Below, one piece after another: positions 1 to 7,801 of a stretch of 64,000 nucleotides of DNA. The DNA lies in the NCBI GenBank assembly GCA_016191815.1, contig JACPVI010000081.1, positions 62,001 to 126,000 on the forward strand, given 5' to 3'. The notes under the pieces are model-generated. The model worked only from the letters and a program-made list of their open reading frames with translations. It was not told where the DNA came from and made no database searches. Position 1 is the first letter of the stretch. Each line of letters opens with the position of its first letter. A program made the translations under genes and the position numbers. The stretch is from Myxococcales bacterium (GTDB lineage Bacteria; Myxococcota; Myxococcia; Myxococcales; Myxococcaceae).

Positions 1-276
1 CTGTCCACCAGCCGCGTGCTTTGGGTTCAGCGTTCCGGCGCGTGCTTCGTGGCCACGGCGGTCTTCGGCGAGCAGGCCCCCGAGCTGGAGGCTTTCCGAG
101 CCTACCGAGACCGAGTGCTAGAGCCCTCGCCGCTCGGCAGGGCGCTCATCCGAGGATACTATTCGCTCGGCCCCGGCCTCGCGCGGCTCGTCACGCGGCA
201 GCCTTGGCTTCGGCGAGCGGCGCGCCGGGGGTTTTCGGCTCTCTACCGACGACTATCGAGGAGCGGCTTTTCTTGA
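1..276 (+). CDS. C-terminal fragment of a CFI-box-CTERM protein (5' end outside window)
   Basis: The reading frame is open from base 1 and stops at TGA 274-276, so only the last 91 residues are visible. They contain CFVATAVFG, then ELEAFRAYRDRVL and a segment PLGRALIRGYYSLGPGLA. This is the pattern of the CFI-box C-terminal domain, a short domain of unknown function found at the ends of otherwise unrelated bacterial proteins. The tail after it is Arg-rich and ends RLSRSGFS. The N-terminal part, which would say what the protein does, lies upstream of the window. The next gene starts on a TTG that overlaps this stop codon, so the two are probably translationally coupled. Recognition is by motif only. 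Confidence 0.6.
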   Translation: MSTSRVLWVQRSGACFVATAVFGEQAPELEAFRAYRDRVLEPSPLGRALIRGYYSLGPGLARLVTRQPWLRRAARRGFSALYRRLSRSGFS

Positions 277-842
277 GCGAGCCAGCCGAGCAGCGGCGAG
301 TGGGAAGAGGGAGGGCGGGGAGGTTGCTCGCGAGGCTCATCGCCGCGGTGCTTCTGGTCGGAGGCCTCTACCTCGGCATCCTCGAGGCGCAGCGGGGGGA
401 CTTCCTCGCCGAGGGGTCCGACGCTCCGGCCTTCGCGCTCGAACGCTACGCGGGCGGAGCGGTGTCGCTCGAGGGGCTCAAGGGGAAGGTGGTGATGCTC
501 GACTTCTGGGCCACCTGGTGTGCGCCCTGCATGAAGGAGATGCCCTCGCTGGTGAGGCTGGCGCGCGAGTACGAGGGAAGGGGGATCGCGTTCGTGGCGG
601 CGAACCGCGACGATCCCGAGGAGGCGCGAGCGGTGGTGGACGACTACGTCAGGGGAAGGCTGCCGGACGTCGGCCCGTTCGTGGCGTTCGCCGACGACGC
701 GACTGCAGTGAGCTACCGAGTGCGTAGCCTGCCGACGCTCTACTTCCTCGGCCGCGACGGGAAGGTGCTGTTCGCCGATTCGGGTGTCGCTTCGGAGGCC
801 ACGCTACGGCGCTGGATCGAGCGCGCGCTCGAGTCGCGCTGA
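273..842 (+). CDS. TlpA/ResA-like membrane-anchored thioredoxin-fold protein
   Basis: This is a 189-residue protein with an Arg-rich N-terminus, one hydrophobic segment (LLARLIAAVLLVGGLYLGIL) and then a thioredoxin domain. The redox motif is WATWCAPCMKEMP, a WCxPC pair, and SLPTLYFLGRDGK supplies the cis-Pro loop. Such proteins are extracytoplasmic thiol reductases that keep cytochrome c or other envelope proteins reduced; the client here is unknown. I chose TTG 273 because GAGGAG lies nine bases upstream and it overlaps the preceding TGA; GTG 300 is an alternative. No cytochrome-maturation genes are visible nearby. The fold is secure, the precise role is not. Confidence 0.82.
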   Translation: MSEPAEQRRVGRGRAGRLLARLIAAVLLVGGLYLGILEAQRGDFLAEGSDAPAFALERYAGGAVSLEGLKGKVVMLDFWATWCAPCMKEMPSLVRLAREYEGRGIAFVAANRDDPEEARAVVDDYVRGRLPDVGPFVAFADDATAVSYRVRSLPTLYFLGRDGKVLFADSGVASEATLRRWIERALESR

Positions 843-863
843 CGGCGGGTCCCTTCACCTAGG

Positions 864-994
864 CGTTGACGTGATCCCCAAGTTGACCACCGCCCGGACA
901 ACTCCGCGCCAGTTTGTGCCTACAGCCTGACAGCAAGGTGCTGATCTGACTCTGTGTTTCTCGGGGGGTGGTCAACTTGGGGTCCACGTCAACG
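864..994. repeat. 131-bp element bounded by 28-bp inverted repeats
   Basis: Bases 864-891 and 967-994 are reverse complements of each other with only two mismatches in 28, enclosing 75 bp with no obvious coding. Both arms contain the core CCCCAAGTTGACCACC. The layout (short non-coding body, long near-perfect terminal inverted repeats, intergenic position) is that of a MITE or the ends of a lost insertion sequence. A resemblance to IS21-type ends is only a recollection. No clear target-site duplication is seen. It separates the thioredoxin gene from the convergent OmpA-family gene, where the hairpin could also act as a transcription terminator. Confidence 0.7.
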
Positions 995-1041
995 ACCACG
1001 ACCGCCACCATGACTCGCCGTGGCCACCTGGAGCCCCGGCG

Positions 1042-2658
1042 TCACTTCTTCTCTTCTTCGCCCTCGCCGACCAGCTTGAACTCGGTGCGCCGGTTCTTCG
1101 CGCGGCCCAGCGGGCTGTCGTTGTCCGCCACCGGGCGGTCGAAGCCGTAGCCTTTGCTCTGCAGCCGCTTCTTGGCGATGCCCTTGCGCACCAGATAGTC
1201 CACTACCGCCTTGGCGCGCCGGTCCGACAGATCCTGGTTGTAGGCCTTGGTCCCGCGGTTGTCGGTGTGGCCCTCGATCAGCACCGGGCCCACCTCGGGG
1301 TTGTCGTTGAGGACCTTGAACACCTCGTCGAGCATCTTGAACGAGATCGGCTGGATGATCGCCTCGCCGGTCTCGAAGAGGATCTGCCCCCGCACCCGGA
1401 TTCGCTCGGCCTCCAGCACCACCTCCGGCTCGGCGCTCGGGCAGCCCAGGTCTTCGGCCGCGCCCGCGTCGTCGGGACACTTGTCGACGTTGTCGGGGAT
1501 CTGATCGCCGTCGCGGTCCGGGCAGCCGTCGTACTCCTTGGGGCCGGGCTCCATCGGGCAGCCGTCTTCCCGATCGGGGATGCCGTCCTTGTCGTTGTCG
1601 TCCTCGGGGCAGCCGTCTTGATCCTCAAAGCCGTCGAAGTCCTCCGGGACGTCCGGGCAGGCGTCGAGGTGGTCGGGGATTCCGTCGCCGTCACGGTCCT
1701 GGAAGTCGAAGTCGTAGCGGACCGCGACCATCGCCCGGAAGGTCTCCCGCCCGTAACCGGTCATCACCCCGATGCCCCGGCCGACGTTCAGCTCGACTCC
1801 CCAGTTGCCTTTCACCCGTCCGCGCACGCCGACCAGAAGCTCCCAGGGCGTCTTCAGCGAGTCCGACTGCCCGAAGGTGAAGGGCGCCTCGGTCGGCGTC
1901 ACCACGTGCATCTCCGCCAGGAGTTTCAGGTCGGTGACGCGGGGGATGTAGTTCGGCAAGCCGATCATCGCGCCCGCGCCCATCGCGAACTCGTTGCCCA
2001 CGAAGAGGTTCATGAACTGCGCGTGGTAGTTGCGCAGCCGGTAGCCGATGTTCCCGAGCACCGTCACCGGGCCGAAGTCCCGCTCGGCGGCGAGCCGGGG
2101 AGCGAATACCAGGCCGGCGTCTCCGGCGAAGTCCTTCGCCGACGGGCTTGGAAGCCTCAGCTCGGGCACCACCGCGAGCGCGATCGGGAACCGGGGACGC
2201 TCAAGGAGCAAGAGCCTGGGAAGCACGCGCAGGCTGCCCAGCCCCACCGGCGCGGGCGCGGTCTGCGGGAAGCCGTTCTTCTCGAGAAGGCCGAAGTTGT
2301 GCACCTGGAGCGCGGTGACCGGCAGGTCGGCGCCGATCTCGATCCGCGGCTGGAGCTGGTAGGAGAAGAGCAGGTGGACGTCCGAGCGGAACGGCATCAG
2401 CTCGCCCAGTTTCTCGCTTCCCCGCTTGAGCGAGAGGACTCCCACGTTGGGATCGAGGAGCACCGCGAAGCGGTAGCTCTTCGTGCCCGGCATGCGCGCT
2501 CCTTCGAGCGCGATGCCGCTGTGCAACGCCGCGGTGGGCTTCACCGGGACCACGTCGAAGCCGCGGGCGAACGGCTCGTGCGACGCGCGCGCCGGCCACG
2601 CGAGCAGCGCGCAGGCGGCGGCGAGGCCAAGGGCGGTCCGCTTGGATCGTTCTGGCAT
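1042..2658 (-). CDS. OmpA-family outer-membrane protein with thrombospondin type 3 repeats
   Basis: 538 residues with an N-terminal signal peptide (GLAAACALLAWPARA). Residues about 30-315 are a beta-rich region, probably an outer-membrane barrel. Residues 321-405 hold calcium-binding TSP3 repeats (DRDGDGIPDHLDACPD, DKDGIPDREDGCP, DRDGDQIPDNVDKCPD). Residues 422-532 form a peptidoglycan-binding OmpA domain with EGHTDNRGTKAYNQDLSDRR and NRRTEFKL. This order is common in myxobacteria and links the outer membrane to the cell wall. The ATG has no strong ribosome site in view. The gene stands alone, convergent with the thioredoxin gene and followed upstream by the M16 pair on the same strand. Confidence 0.9.
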   Translation of the reverse strand: MPERSKRTALGLAAACALLAWPARASHEPFARGFDVVPVKPTAALHSGIALEGARMPGTKSYRFAVLLDPNVGVLSLKRGSEKLGELMPFRSDVHLLFSYQLQPRIEIGADLPVTALQVHNFGLLEKNGFPQTAPAPVGLGSLRVLPRLLLLERPRFPIALAVVPELRLPSPSAKDFAGDAGLVFAPRLAAERDFGPVTVLGNIGYRLRNYHAQFMNLFVGNEFAMGAGAMIGLPNYIPRVTDLKLLAEMHVVTPTEAPFTFGQSDSLKTPWELLVGVRGRVKGNWGVELNVGRGIGVMTGYGRETFRAMVAVRYDFDFQDRDGDGIPDHLDACPDVPEDFDGFEDQDGCPEDDNDKDGIPDREDGCPMEPGPKEYDGCPDRDGDQIPDNVDKCPDDAGAAEDLGCPSAEPEVVLEAERIRVRGQILFETGEAIIQPISFKMLDEVFKVLNDNPEVGPVLIEGHTDNRGTKAYNQDLSDRRAKAVVDYLVRKGIAKKRLQSKGYGFDRPVADNDSPLGRAKNRRTEFKLVGEGEEEKK

Positions 2659-2738
2659 GAGCCCCGGACCCGCTTATAGCTCCGACCGGCGACCGCCGGA
2701 AGAATCTCCCCGTGGCAGTGTGACAGGGCTGTAGACCC

Positions 2739-4340
2739 TCACTCCTCCATGAAGGCCTGCGCGTCCTGCACCTTCACCAAGGAGGAATGGACCGGCAGCG
2801 GGTGGGAGGCGATTCGCCCGTCCAGCTCCAATACCTCCGGCGGCTTGGGGCTCGGATATCTGATGGGGGCGGTCTCTGCCTTGGCCAGGGATTCCGCCAG
2901 GGAGTTGGCGCCCTTGGCCACGAACACCAGGTTGAGCTTCGAGGGAGCGAGATGGCGCCTGGCTGCCTCGTGCATCTGCTCGGGGGTCATTGCCTCGAGG
3001 GCCACTCGCATCCGTTCGAGAAAGGGGGGCGTGCCGTAGAGCGCGTCGTCGATGGCGTAGCCCAGCCGCCGCTGATCGGTCTGCTCCCACAGCCGGGTGA
3101 GGCCTAAGAGGAAGCCGCGGGCGGTCTCGAAGCGCTCCTTGGGAGGAGGCCGGCTCAACAGCTCGTCGAGGAAGAAGACGGCTCCCCGGGCGGCGAAGAG
3201 CGCATTCTGCGGCTCCACCGGGCGGATCCAGATCGAGAAGTCCTGCTGCGTGCGGCCCACGTTTACGCGGGGGCGGCTGCTGTAGCCCTCCTGGTGGAAG
3301 TGCTCGGCGTAGGCGTAGTCGCCGTAGTTGAGGCCGCGCTTCTCGCGCAGTTCCTGGAAGAGGACGCCGTGGAACTGGCGGTGCTCGCCCAGGTAGGAGA
3401 CCGCCAGCGCCACCGGGTAGAAGTCCGGATGGTCGCGGCGCAACGGGTAGGAGAAGCCCATCGAGATCGCCGTGGAGAGGGAGTCCTTCTCCACCACCAG
3501 CGCGCGGGAGCGTACGCCGGGCGCGGGGGGAAGCTCGGGCCGATCGGCGCTCCTCTCCGGGAGGGAGCAGAGGCGCTCCTTCACCTGCTTCACGAGCGAG
3601 TCGTCCACCGCGCCGGCGAGGCCGATCACCAGCCGGTCCTGGGTGAAGACGGCCTTCCAGTGCGCCTTCACGTCCTCCAGGGTGATGGCGGAGAGGCCCT
3701 TCACGGTGCCGCCGGGGAAATGGCGGTAGGGGTGGTCCGGGTAGAGGAGCGCATCGAGCGCGACCTTTCCCAGGTTCTCGTCGTTCTCTCCGCGGAGCCC
3801 GCTCTTCACCGCATTGAGGGCGTCGGTGCGGAGGCGATCCAGCTCCGCCTGATCGAAGCGCGGCTCGAGCATCACGTCGCCGAAGATGTCGAGGAAGCGT
3901 TCCAGCCGGTCCCGGTGGACCCGGCCCTCGAAGACGGTCAGCTCCTTGTCGGTCGAGGCGGACAGCTCGGCGGCCATCGGGTAGAGGGCCTCGAGGAGCT
4001 GAGGGGCGGACAGCTCCTTTGTGCCTCCCTCCGCCATGAGCTGGGCGGTAAGGGAAGTGAGTCCCTCCTTGCCCTGGGGGTCATCGATCGAGCCGGCCTG
4101 AAAGACGAGCCGGAAGCTGACGATGGGCTTTCCCTCCACCGGCAGCGCGATGGTGTGCATCGGCGGCGGGCGCTGGATGGGCTTGGAGGTGAAGGGCACC
4201 GGCGAGGGCGGAGGAGAAGGCTCGGACGTGGGAGGCGTGGGCGTGATCGCCTTGACGAGGTCCACCTCCACCGCGTCCTTGATGACTGGCTCGGGGGTGG
4301 CGCAGCCGGCGAGGAGGAAGAAGAGGAAGGCGCGCTTCAT
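2739..4340 (-). CDS. M16-family peptidase-like lipoprotein, catalytically inactive partner
   Basis: 533 residues. It starts MKRAFLFFLLAGCATPEP, a lipoprotein signal with lipobox LAGC, followed by a Pro-rich linker. The rest has the M16 (pitrilysin) two-domain fold: GKPIVSFRLVFQAGSIDD near the N-terminus and DSLSTAISMGFSYPLRRDHPD in the second half. At the position where M16 enzymes carry HxxEH this protein has LTAQLMAEGG, so the zinc site is absent. Its ATG (4338-4340) overlaps the stop of the preceding gene in a 4-base ATGA, so the two are coupled. An active/inactive M16 pair resembles the mitochondrial processing peptidase arrangement. It is likely tethered to the envelope and may present substrate to the active subunit. 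That pairing is inferred. Confidence 0.88.
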   Translation of the reverse strand: MKRAFLFFLLAGCATPEPVIKDAVEVDLVKAITPTPPTSEPSPPPSPVPFTSKPIQRPPPMHTIALPVEGKPIVSFRLVFQAGSIDDPQGKEGLTSLTAQLMAEGGTKELSAPQLLEALYPMAAELSASTDKELTVFEGRVHRDRLERFLDIFGDVMLEPRFDQAELDRLRTDALNAVKSGLRGENDENLGKVALDALLYPDHPYRHFPGGTVKGLSAITLEDVKAHWKAVFTQDRLVIGLAGAVDDSLVKQVKERLCSLPERSADRPELPPAPGVRSRALVVEKDSLSTAISMGFSYPLRRDHPDFYPVALAVSYLGEHRQFHGVLFQELREKRGLNYGDYAYAEHFHQEGYSSRPRVNVGRTQQDFSIWIRPVEPQNALFAARGAVFFLDELLSRPPPKERFETARGFLLGLTRLWEQTDQRRLGYAIDDALYGTPPFLERMRVALEAMTPEQMHEAARRHLAPSKLNLVFVAKGANSLAESLAKAETAPIRYPSPKPPEVLELDGRIASHPLPVHSSLVKVQDAQAFMEE

Positions 4341-5698
4341 GGCCGGCCTCCCTCGGACTGGGGCTGCGGAGGCTTGTGGGTGAGCGCGAGGACGGTGCGG
4401 TTTTTTTCCGCGAGGTGCTTCCTGGCGAACTGGACCAGCTGCTCGGGGCGCACCCTGGAGATGGCCTGGTAGAGCAGCTCGAGTCCGTCCGGCGTACCGA
4501 GGACGCCGGCGTGGTAGCCGAGCTGGAGGGCGACCTGGTCCGGAGTCTCGAGCCCCATGAGGAGCGCGTAGCGGAGGTGGTCCTTGGTGTCCTGGACGCG
4601 CTTGGAGTCGACCTTGCCGGAGGCGAGGGCTTTCACTTGGGCGTCGAAGGCGGCCGCGACCTCGGGGCGGTGCTTCTCCTCCTTGAGGGTGGCGGTGAGG
4701 GTGAAGAGGCTCGGGTCGCGGTGATCGGAGAAGGAGCTGCCGACGCTCTCGCAGAGGTGCCTTGTGAGGACGAGATCCTTGTGCAGCGGGCTGGTAGGGC
4801 CGGAGAGGTAGGAGGCGAGGACGTTCTGGATGGCGCCGTCGGGCGTGGAGGGGGAGGTGGCGGGCGCGTGCCAGGCGTAAATGTGGCGCGGCAGGGTGGG
4901 GGTGTTCCAGTCGATGTGGACCGAGCGCCCGGCGGTCTGGGGTGGCTCCTTGGGGATGTCCACCTTCGCCGCCTTGCCGGTCCAGCCGCCGTAGTGCTTT
5001 TCCGCCCACTCGAGGAGTTTCTGATCGTCGAAGTCGCCCACGACGAAGACGAGGGTGTTGTCGGGGGTGTACCAGCGGCGGAAGAACTCCTTGGAGTACT
5101 CGTAGTAGCCCGGCATCTTCTTGATGTCCTCGTAGAAGCCGAGGGTGGTGTGCCGGTAGGTGTGGCGGGTGAAGGCGGTGGAGGAGAGCTCCTCTTCGAT
5201 CTTCAGGAAGGGGCTGGCGGCGTTCTTGTGGTACTCGCCGAGGACGGCCTTGGCCTCGGTCTGGAAGGTGGCCTCGCCGTACTGGAGGTTGCGGAAGCGG
5301 TCGGCCTCCAGCTCGACCAGCTTCTCCAGCCCGGAGGATGGCCCGCTCACGTGGTAGACGGTGACATCGTCGCTGGTGAAGGCGTTCTCGTCGAAGCCGA
5401 GCTTGCCCAGCAGCGCCTCGCGGCCGCCCTCGGGCCAGGAGGGCGTGCCCTTGAACATCATGTGCTCGAAGAAATGGGCGAAACCGGTGTGGCCCTCTTC
5501 CACTTCGTTGCGGGAGCCCACTCGGACCACGGTGTAGTAGGCGACCAGGCCGGGCGAGTGGAACGGCACTCGGACCAACGTGAGGCCGTTCTTGAGAACG
5601 TGTTTCTTGAGGGGGTAGGGGACCAGCGGCTTGGCCTTCTGGGCGCTGGCCGGGAGGGCGAGGAGGCACGCCAGGAGGGCGGCGCGGGGGCGGATCAT
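4337..5698 (-). CDS. M16-family zinc metallopeptidase (active subunit)
   Basis: 453 residues with a signal peptide (AALLACLLALPASAQ). The zinc-binding motif HFFEH lies at residues 75-79 in GHTGFAHFFEHMMFKGTP, and the downstream acidic ligand region VELEADRFRNLQY is present. This is a half-size M16B/C-type enzyme expected to act in the periplasm on unfolded peptides. It is the first gene of a two-gene operon: its TGA overlaps the ATG of the inactive M16 lipoprotein. The 107 bp upstream hold the divergent tmRNA promoter. Substrate is unknown. Confidence 0.92.
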   Translation of the reverse strand: MIRPRAALLACLLALPASAQKAKPLVPYPLKKHVLKNGLTLVRVPFHSPGLVAYYTVVRVGSRNEVEEGHTGFAHFFEHMMFKGTPSWPEGGREALLGKLGFDENAFTSDDVTVYHVSGPSSGLEKLVELEADRFRNLQYGEATFQTEAKAVLGEYHKNAASPFLKIEEELSSTAFTRHTYRHTTLGFYEDIKKMPGYYEYSKEFFRRWYTPDNTLVFVVGDFDDQKLLEWAEKHYGGWTGKAAKVDIPKEPPQTAGRSVHIDWNTPTLPRHIYAWHAPATSPSTPDGAIQNVLASYLSGPTSPLHKDLVLTRHLCESVGSSFSDHRDPSLFTLTATLKEEKHRPEVAAAFDAQVKALASGKVDSKRVQDTKDHLRYALLMGLETPDQVALQLGYHAGVLGTPDGLELLYQAISRVRPEQLVQFARKHLAEKNRTVLALTHKPPQPQSEGGRP

Positions 5699-5764
5699 AG
5701 GGGTGTCGGCATACCTCGCTCGCGAGGAAGCTCAAGCACTTCTTTGGCGCGCCTTGGAGACGGA

Positions 5765-5792
5765 TTGATCCAGGGGGGCCAGGGGTTAGACT
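5765..5792 (+). promoter_or_regulatory. Candidate sigma-70 promoter of ssrA
   Basis: TTGATC (5765-5770) and TAGACT (5787-5792) are separated by 16 bp and sit just upstream of the tmRNA 5' end at about 5806. The match to consensus is moderate, but the position is right for a precursor that RNase P trims to the mature 5' end. Confidence 0.45.
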
Positions 5793-5805
5793 CCTCGACT
5801 GGAAA

Positions 5806-6161
5806 GGGGGCGAAAAGGGTTCGACGGGGGCACAGATGTCCCAGACGCGTGTCGAGCATCGCTCGGAGCTCGTAAATCCCTGGGCGAAAGCACAAAAGCC
5901 AACGACAACGTTGAGCTGGCGCTCGCGGCCTAACAAGCCGTGACACCCGGTCCTCCCGATCTCGGCCCGTGGGTCGGGGCAGGGCCGTCAGAATGCGGGC
6001 TGGCTGCCGGGTGAGCCTGGGCGCTCGGCGGCGAGATCACCAGGAACCTCTGCCGGGGATCCCGCCCACGGGAGGCTCGGCGGAGCAAGAAACGTGGGCT
6101 ACACACGTAGGGTCGACGGACGGATGGCTTCCGGACGGGGGTTCGATTCCCCCCGCCTCCA
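5806..6161 (+). ncRNA. ssrA: tmRNA (transfer-messenger RNA)
   Basis: The 5' end GGGGGCG pairs with CGCCTCC at 6154-6160 to form the acceptor stem (one G-U), followed by discriminator A 6161. The T-arm GGGGTTCGATTCCCC lies just before it, and the conserved 5' block GTTCGACGGGGGCACAGATG is at 5819-5838. The mRNA-like part reads ANDNVELALAA then TAA (5898-5933), a typical proteolysis tag ending in ALAA. A pseudoknot-rich region follows. CCA is not encoded after 6161, so it must be added by the tRNA nucleotidyltransferase. tmRNA rescues stalled ribosomes with SmpB; smpB is not in this window. The exact resume codon is uncertain by one residue. Confidence 0.95.
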
Positions 6162-6182
6162 TGCCGTAAGTAGTGGAAGTAG

Positions 6183-6374
6183 AAGAGGAATTCGCAACGC
6201 ATAAAACGAGGTGCCTCGGACGCCTGGATCGTCGGCGGCAAGCACCTGTTCTTGGTGAAGGGCGAGCTGGTGCTTCGCGTCCCCAACCCGCACCAAGGAG
6301 ATATCGGGAGGGACCTGCTCGCCCGGCTTCTTCGGCAGGCCAAGATTTCGCGCGAGGAGTGGGAGCGGGTCTAG
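6183..6374 (+). pseudogene. HicA/YcfA-like mRNA interferase remnant without a start codon
   Basis: The frame opens after two in-frame stops (6171 and 6180) and ends at TAG 6372-6374, giving 63 residues. The C-terminal half reads GGKHLFLVKGELVLRVPNPH and then DLLARLLRQAKISREEW, which follows the HicA pattern of a G-K/S-H motif, V-P, and L-R-Q-A-x-I-S. No ATG, GTG or TTG precedes the conserved part, and the N-terminus begins just 22 bases after the tmRNA. It looks like the tail of a toxin gene left by an insertion or deletion at ssrA. No HicB antitoxin follows. Use of an ATA start cannot be excluded but is unlikely. Confidence 0.5.
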
Positions 6375-6425
6375 CCTCGACGAACGGCGCCATCGCCCGG
6401 CCACGCCGGTGCGTCCTTCAGCCCC

Positions 6426-6956
6426 TTGCCGAGCAGGCGGAGGTGCGCTTCCATCTTCCCTACCTTGCGCCGCGGAACCGTCGCTGAAGGAATCGGTCGG
6501 CCTGCCCTGCGCACGCGCGAGTTGCGCGACGCGCTGGAATGCTTGCTGCGCGTGGCAGAGCTAGTCGAGCGCCGCCAACCTAGGAGCCGGGCCGACAGCC
6601 GTGCGGTCGTCGAATCGGCCACTGGCCGGGGTCGCTCTGGCCGCGTGGACGAGATCGATGAGGCCAGGTGGAGCTCAGCCGCCGGGACGGCCGCGCGCCG
6701 CCGCCTGGCCATCGCCTACGAACAGTGCGGTTATTTGCGAGCGGTGCCTGATCGGTCCCAGCACCCGGCCACGCACCATGGCTACGAGCTGCGCCTGTGC
6801 GCCGTGGACGACGAGGAACGCGATCAATTCCTCGAGCTGCTTCGGGCGACTGGCGTCAGCCTGGGACGACCCTTCCGAAAGGGAAAAGGCTGGCGAGTAC
6901 CAGTGTATGGTCGCAATGCGGTGACTCGACTCCTCGCCGATTTCTCCCACGGGTGA
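6426..6956 (+). CDS. Orphan hypothetical protein beside ssrA
   Basis: Open frame of 176 residues from TTG 6426; the true start is uncertain because no ATG occurs in frame. The C-terminal 85 residues look like a real domain: LAIAYEQCGYLRAVPD, then GYELRLCAVDDEERDQFLEL, then GRPFRKGKGWRVPVYGRNAV. The N-terminal half is Arg-rich and may be non-coding or decayed. Codon use is unlike the neighbours, with frequent CGA, GGA, CAA and GTA, which suggests foreign origin. It lies in the debris patch between ssrA and the yceI operon. I recall similar short domains in accessory DNA but cannot name the family or function. Confidence 0.4.
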   Translation: MPSRRRCASIFPTLRRGTVAEGIGRPALRTRELRDALECLLRVAELVERRQPRSRADSRAVVESATGRGRSGRVDEIDEARWSSAAGTAARRRLAIAYEQCGYLRAVPDRSQHPATHHGYELRLCAVDDEERDQFLELLRATGVSLGRPFRKGKGWRVPVYGRNAVTRLLADFSHG

Positions 6957-7563
6957 GCCGGAGCTCCGCTGAGCATTCATCTGCGCGCCGTTCAAGCCTC
7001 GAAGCGCCGGAAGCGTTCCCTGCATCGACCGAAAGCACATGCCCGCTGGCCGGGTTCTGCTATCGCCCCGCGCTCCTTCCTCGGGGTGCCAGCGTCGGCC
7101 TTTCGGCTCGAATGCCCTTGGCCCGCCTCGTGGCCGTCCTGCTCGCTGCCGTTGCGTCGGGCGCGAGAGTGCGTGCGCTCCTGCGTATCCTGGCGCTGCA
7201 GGTTTCGGGCTCGCCGGCTCGGCTAGAGCCCTTGGCCGAGGCGCGGGTCGCCACCCTGTCCCGCGTGGCGACTGGACGACGCGCTTCCTTCTGCTCCCGA
7301 GAGCGTTCCGGGAAAAGCTGGAGTCCCTCCGGCGGGGGGCGCAGGCGGAGGCGGACCGCGGCCTCGCGCTGCTCGAGGAGCTGAGGGCGCAGCTCCTCCT
7401 CCTCGAGTTGGCCACCTCGGGCCGGCAGCCTCCAGTCCGCGCGGAGGAGATGGGGCTCGAAGTGCTCCTTGCGCAGCTCGAGGCGATGGCGGAAGTCTCC
7501 TGCGCAGTCGAACCCGGGCATCTCCAGCGTTGACTGCGCCCACGTCTGCCTTCCTTCGGACGC
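6957..7563. other. Decayed stretch without an intact gene
   Basis: No frame here gives a convincing complete protein. On the plus strand, 7270-7533 has strong G/C at third positions and reads RGLALLEELRAQLLLLELAT and EEMGLEVLLAQLEAMAEV, like the end of a helical protein. Its upstream part is in another frame (from 7111), as if frameshifted. The minus strand in the same interval reads through from the truncated DoxX gene into sequence with no DoxX similarity. I read it as the scar of an insertion plus deletion that replaced the end of the DoxX gene. Confidence 0.4.
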
Positions 7564-7746
7564 ACGGCCGAGCGCCCCGGCGAGCTCGGCGGCTCCGATC
7601 ACGCGAGCCAGCAGGGGCACTGCCGACACCCACGCCATGTTTTTCGCGAGCTCCTCGATTGGCATGGCCAGCTTGGAGAAGCCGGCCAGGCCAAACGCCA
7701 GGGCCACGAGCACCTGCGCAGCCCACAGGGCGACGCCGAGTCCCTT
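7564..7746 (-). pseudogene. DoxX-family membrane protein, 3'-truncated
   Basis: Read from the minus strand, GLGVALWAAQVLVALAFGL is followed by AGFSKLAMPIEELAKNMAWV and ARVIGAAELAGALG, which is the first half of a DoxX-family protein (four-helix membrane protein linked to redox or terminal oxidase functions). After GALG at about 7564 the similarity ends abruptly and the frame runs into unrelated sequence. The only in-frame canonical start is GTG 7713, inside the first helix. It lies 55 bp downstream of yceI on the same strand, an ordinary yceI-doxX order. I infer a broken operon member. Confidence 0.55.
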
Positions 7747-7801
7747 CCGCGGCGCCCCTGGTTCGCGCCCCTCTGCTCGATGGACGCTGGCAGCCGTCGC
7801 G

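Noticed and set aside
2739-5936. A 1065-residue minus-strand open frame across both M16 genes and into the tmRNA
   Set aside because: Its first half is the wrong frame of the upstream M16 gene (Arg/Pro-rich) and its start lies in the tmRNA; only the part from 4340 is real.
7060-7713. A 217-residue minus-strand open frame as an intact DoxX protein
   Set aside because: Only the first 50 or so residues resemble DoxX; the remainder is charged, lacks membrane helices and is antisense to a fragment with better codon use.
6162-7800. An attR-like copy of the tmRNA 3' end downstream of ssrA
   Set aside because: I looked for a second GTTCGATTCCCCCCGCCTCC-type segment in the debris patch and saw none, and there is no integrase gene.
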